The translations under genes and the position numbers were made by a program. From Neobacillus rhizophilus (GTDB taxonomy: Bacteria > Bacillota > Bacilli > Bacillales > Cytobacillaceae), in NCBI RefSeq assembly GCF_018343535.1, contig NZ_JAGYPF010000003.1, forward strand, positions 1 to 64,000: a stretch of DNA of 64,000 bases, read 5' to 3'. Within the stretch, counting starts at the first letter, position 1. Each line of letters starts with the position of its first letter. This document shows positions 62,722-64,000 of this stretch, in pieces. The notes beneath the pieces are model-generated. The model saw only the letters and a program-made list of their open reading frames with translations. It made no database searches and was not told the DNA's origin.

Positions 62722-63963
62722 TTAAACGCTGGGAAATTGGATTGTGAAGATGGTCCCCTTATCTATTTTACTTTCTACAAAAATTCTTCCCTTCATTGCT
62801 TGGACAATTTGATATGAAATCGTCAGACCAACGCCCGTACCCTTCTCCTTGGTTGTATAAAAAGGCGTTCCCAACTTTTTCAACTGGGCTTTTGTCATGC
62901 CCTTTCCACTATCAATCACTTCAATAGAAATAACACTATCCTTTTCATACGCTTTAATTGTAAGATTCCCACCGGTATTCATTGCTTCAATGCCATTCTT
63001 GATAATATTGACTAAAACCTGCTTTATTTCGCTCTTGTTACCTCTTATATATAGTGAATCTTGGATGCTTGGCTGAATTGTTATATTTTGAATATTAGAG
63101 TAAGAGGTCATAAGGGCAACTGTTTTCATCACTTCATCAGAAATATTGATTGTAGATAACTCTTCAGTATTTGGTTTAGCTAATGAGAGATAGTCATTAA
63201 TGATTGATTGAGCATGGTCCAATTCACTAAGGGCAATCTTAATATACGATCTTTGAGCCTGTTTCAGATTATCATCATCGGTCATTAGTTGTAAAAATCC
63301 GCGGACAGATGTGAGCGGATTCCGAACTTCATGAGCTACCGAAGCGGCTAGCTGGCTGACGACGTTTAATTTTTCATCCTTCTGAAGTCTTTCGCGAATT
63401 TCGATTTGCTGATTGACGTTTTCGATGACAAATACAACCATCATTAAGCAAATCCAGGTAATGAAATAGAAGACAAACATAAAATAAAGTTGATTATTTT
63501 GGTTATGTGTGAAAAGTGTAAGCATAATCATGAGCGTGTTCGCCCAAAAAACAATACTGACAAATATAAGATTTCTCTTCTTTTGAAAGCGCTGGATTTT
63601 TTCGCCCATAAAAATAAGGACTATGCAGGTGATCAAATAGCTGATGAAAACGACATAAAAGCCGTCACCACCGATTATAAACCGGTAAGTCAGCAAAACA
63701 GCCCCAGTTATTAAACCTGGTATAGTTCCCCCATATACAAATGAGATAATAAAAGGTATGAGGCGAAAATCATAAATGTACCCTTCGGAAAACTGTACTG
63801 GAAAAGACATTGCCAGAACTAAGATGAGTATCAGAATGAAGGTTAGTTTTGAAAGAGGTTTTCGACGGTCACTCGTCTTCTCGTAAAAAAATAAATGATA
63901 GACAAAAATCGGAAAGAGAACGATCAGCACTTGATATAAAATAATTTCAATGTCAATAGACAT
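62722..63963 (-). CDS. KinB-like sensor histidine kinase
   Basis: This 413-residue kinase has about six membrane segments forming a 5TMR-LYT-type sensor (VQFSEGYIYDFRLIPFIISFVYGG is characteristic), then HisKA with phospho-acceptor His in SVAHEVRNPLTSVRGFLQLM (about residue 212), N box (VLVNIIKNGIEAMN), G1 (DSGKGMTKA) and G2 (GTGVGLTISY). It is built like KinB of B. subtilis, which feeds the sporulation phosphorelay. No response regulator is adjacent. AGGAG precedes ATG 63963. No kapB-like gene is seen downstream. Confidence 0.88.
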   Translation of the reverse strand: MSIDIEIILYQVLIVLFPIFVYHLFFYEKTSDRRKPLSKLTFILILILVLAMSFPVQFSEGYIYDFRLIPFIISFVYGGTIPGLITGAVLLTYRFIIGGDGFYVVFISYLITCIVLIFMGEKIQRFQKKRNLIFVSIVFWANTLMIMLTLFTHNQNNQLYFMFVFYFITWICLMMVVFVIENVNQQIEIRERLQKDEKLNVVSQLAASVAHEVRNPLTSVRGFLQLMTDDDNLKQAQRSYIKIALSELDHAQSIINDYLSLAKPNTEELSTINISDEVMKTVALMTSYSNIQNITIQPSIQDSLYIRGNKSEIKQVLVNIIKNGIEAMNTGGNLTIKAYEKDSVISIEVIDSGKGMTKAQLKKLGTPFYTTKEKGTGVGLTISYQIVQAMKGRIFVESKIDKGTIFTIQFPSV

Positions 63964-64000
63964 ACTAACTCCTCTGAAGGATAGGACCCTCCTTAAAATG

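Overview
The window looks like chromosomal DNA of an endospore-forming Bacillaceae member (Bacillus sensu lato, possibly a Neobacillus-like lineage; the genus is inferred). Support comes from spore genes (sspE gamma-type SASP, sspK, a KinB-like sporulation kinase), strong GGAGG ribosome binding sites, PerR with a Per-box-like site, a SAM-I riboswitch, cre-, CodY- and ARG-box-like sites, and a gene order matching what I recall of two B. subtilis blocks: ygxA-ygzB-perR-ygaF(bcp)-hemL(gsaB)-ygaE-ygaD-ygaC-ygaB-sspE-fabL, then yfhS-mutY-yfhP-yfhJ-sspK-yfhH-recX-yfhF-yfhE-yfhD.

Layout. 1-290: 5' tip of a 16S rRNA gene on the minus strand, with leader boxA and two tandem promoters. 0.3-22.8 kb: oxidative-stress and haem genes, a three-gene ABC-2 exporter, a stand-alone glutamate synthase large subunit, FabL, MutY and spore genes. 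22.8-27 kb: an SDR gene and a 1-kb array of 52-bp palindromic units inside the yfh block, then recX and yfhFED. 27-29.6 kb: DoxX with FNR-like operators, a cluster of DnaA-box-like 9-mers, and a homoserine dehydrogenase under a SAM riboswitch. 29.6-31.8 kb: nitrilase plus two GNAT genes. 32-44.6 kb: complete arginine pathway, argCJBD-carAB-argF and argGH. 44.7-46 kb: aroK-aroD. 46.5-52.2 kb: App/Dpp-type peptide transporter (order D-F-A-B-C). 52.4-57.5 kb: TipAS-type MerR regulator, EthD, DoxX, a short UvrC-like nuclease, a POT peptide transporter and YgbA. 57.6-64 kb: a histidine kinase fused to an RsbR/STAS module, Nnr, two unknown genes and a KinB-like kinase.

The metabolic genes share a nitrogen/carbon theme. 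Glutamate synthase supplies glutamate, the precursor of the arginine operon, and both have cre-like sites upstream. The gltB and peptide transporter (dtpT) promoters have CodY-box-like sites. Peptide uptake is represented twice (app operon, POT transporter).

The most unusual content is not protein coding. There are two arrays (and one remnant) of palindromes repeated every 52 bp, about five helical turns. A structured element of about 72-107 bp occurs four times, always on the minus strand directly after a minus-strand gene end or terminator. There are also back-to-back DnaA-like 9-mers in one long intergenic region. No transposase, prophage, CRISPR array or tRNA gene was seen.
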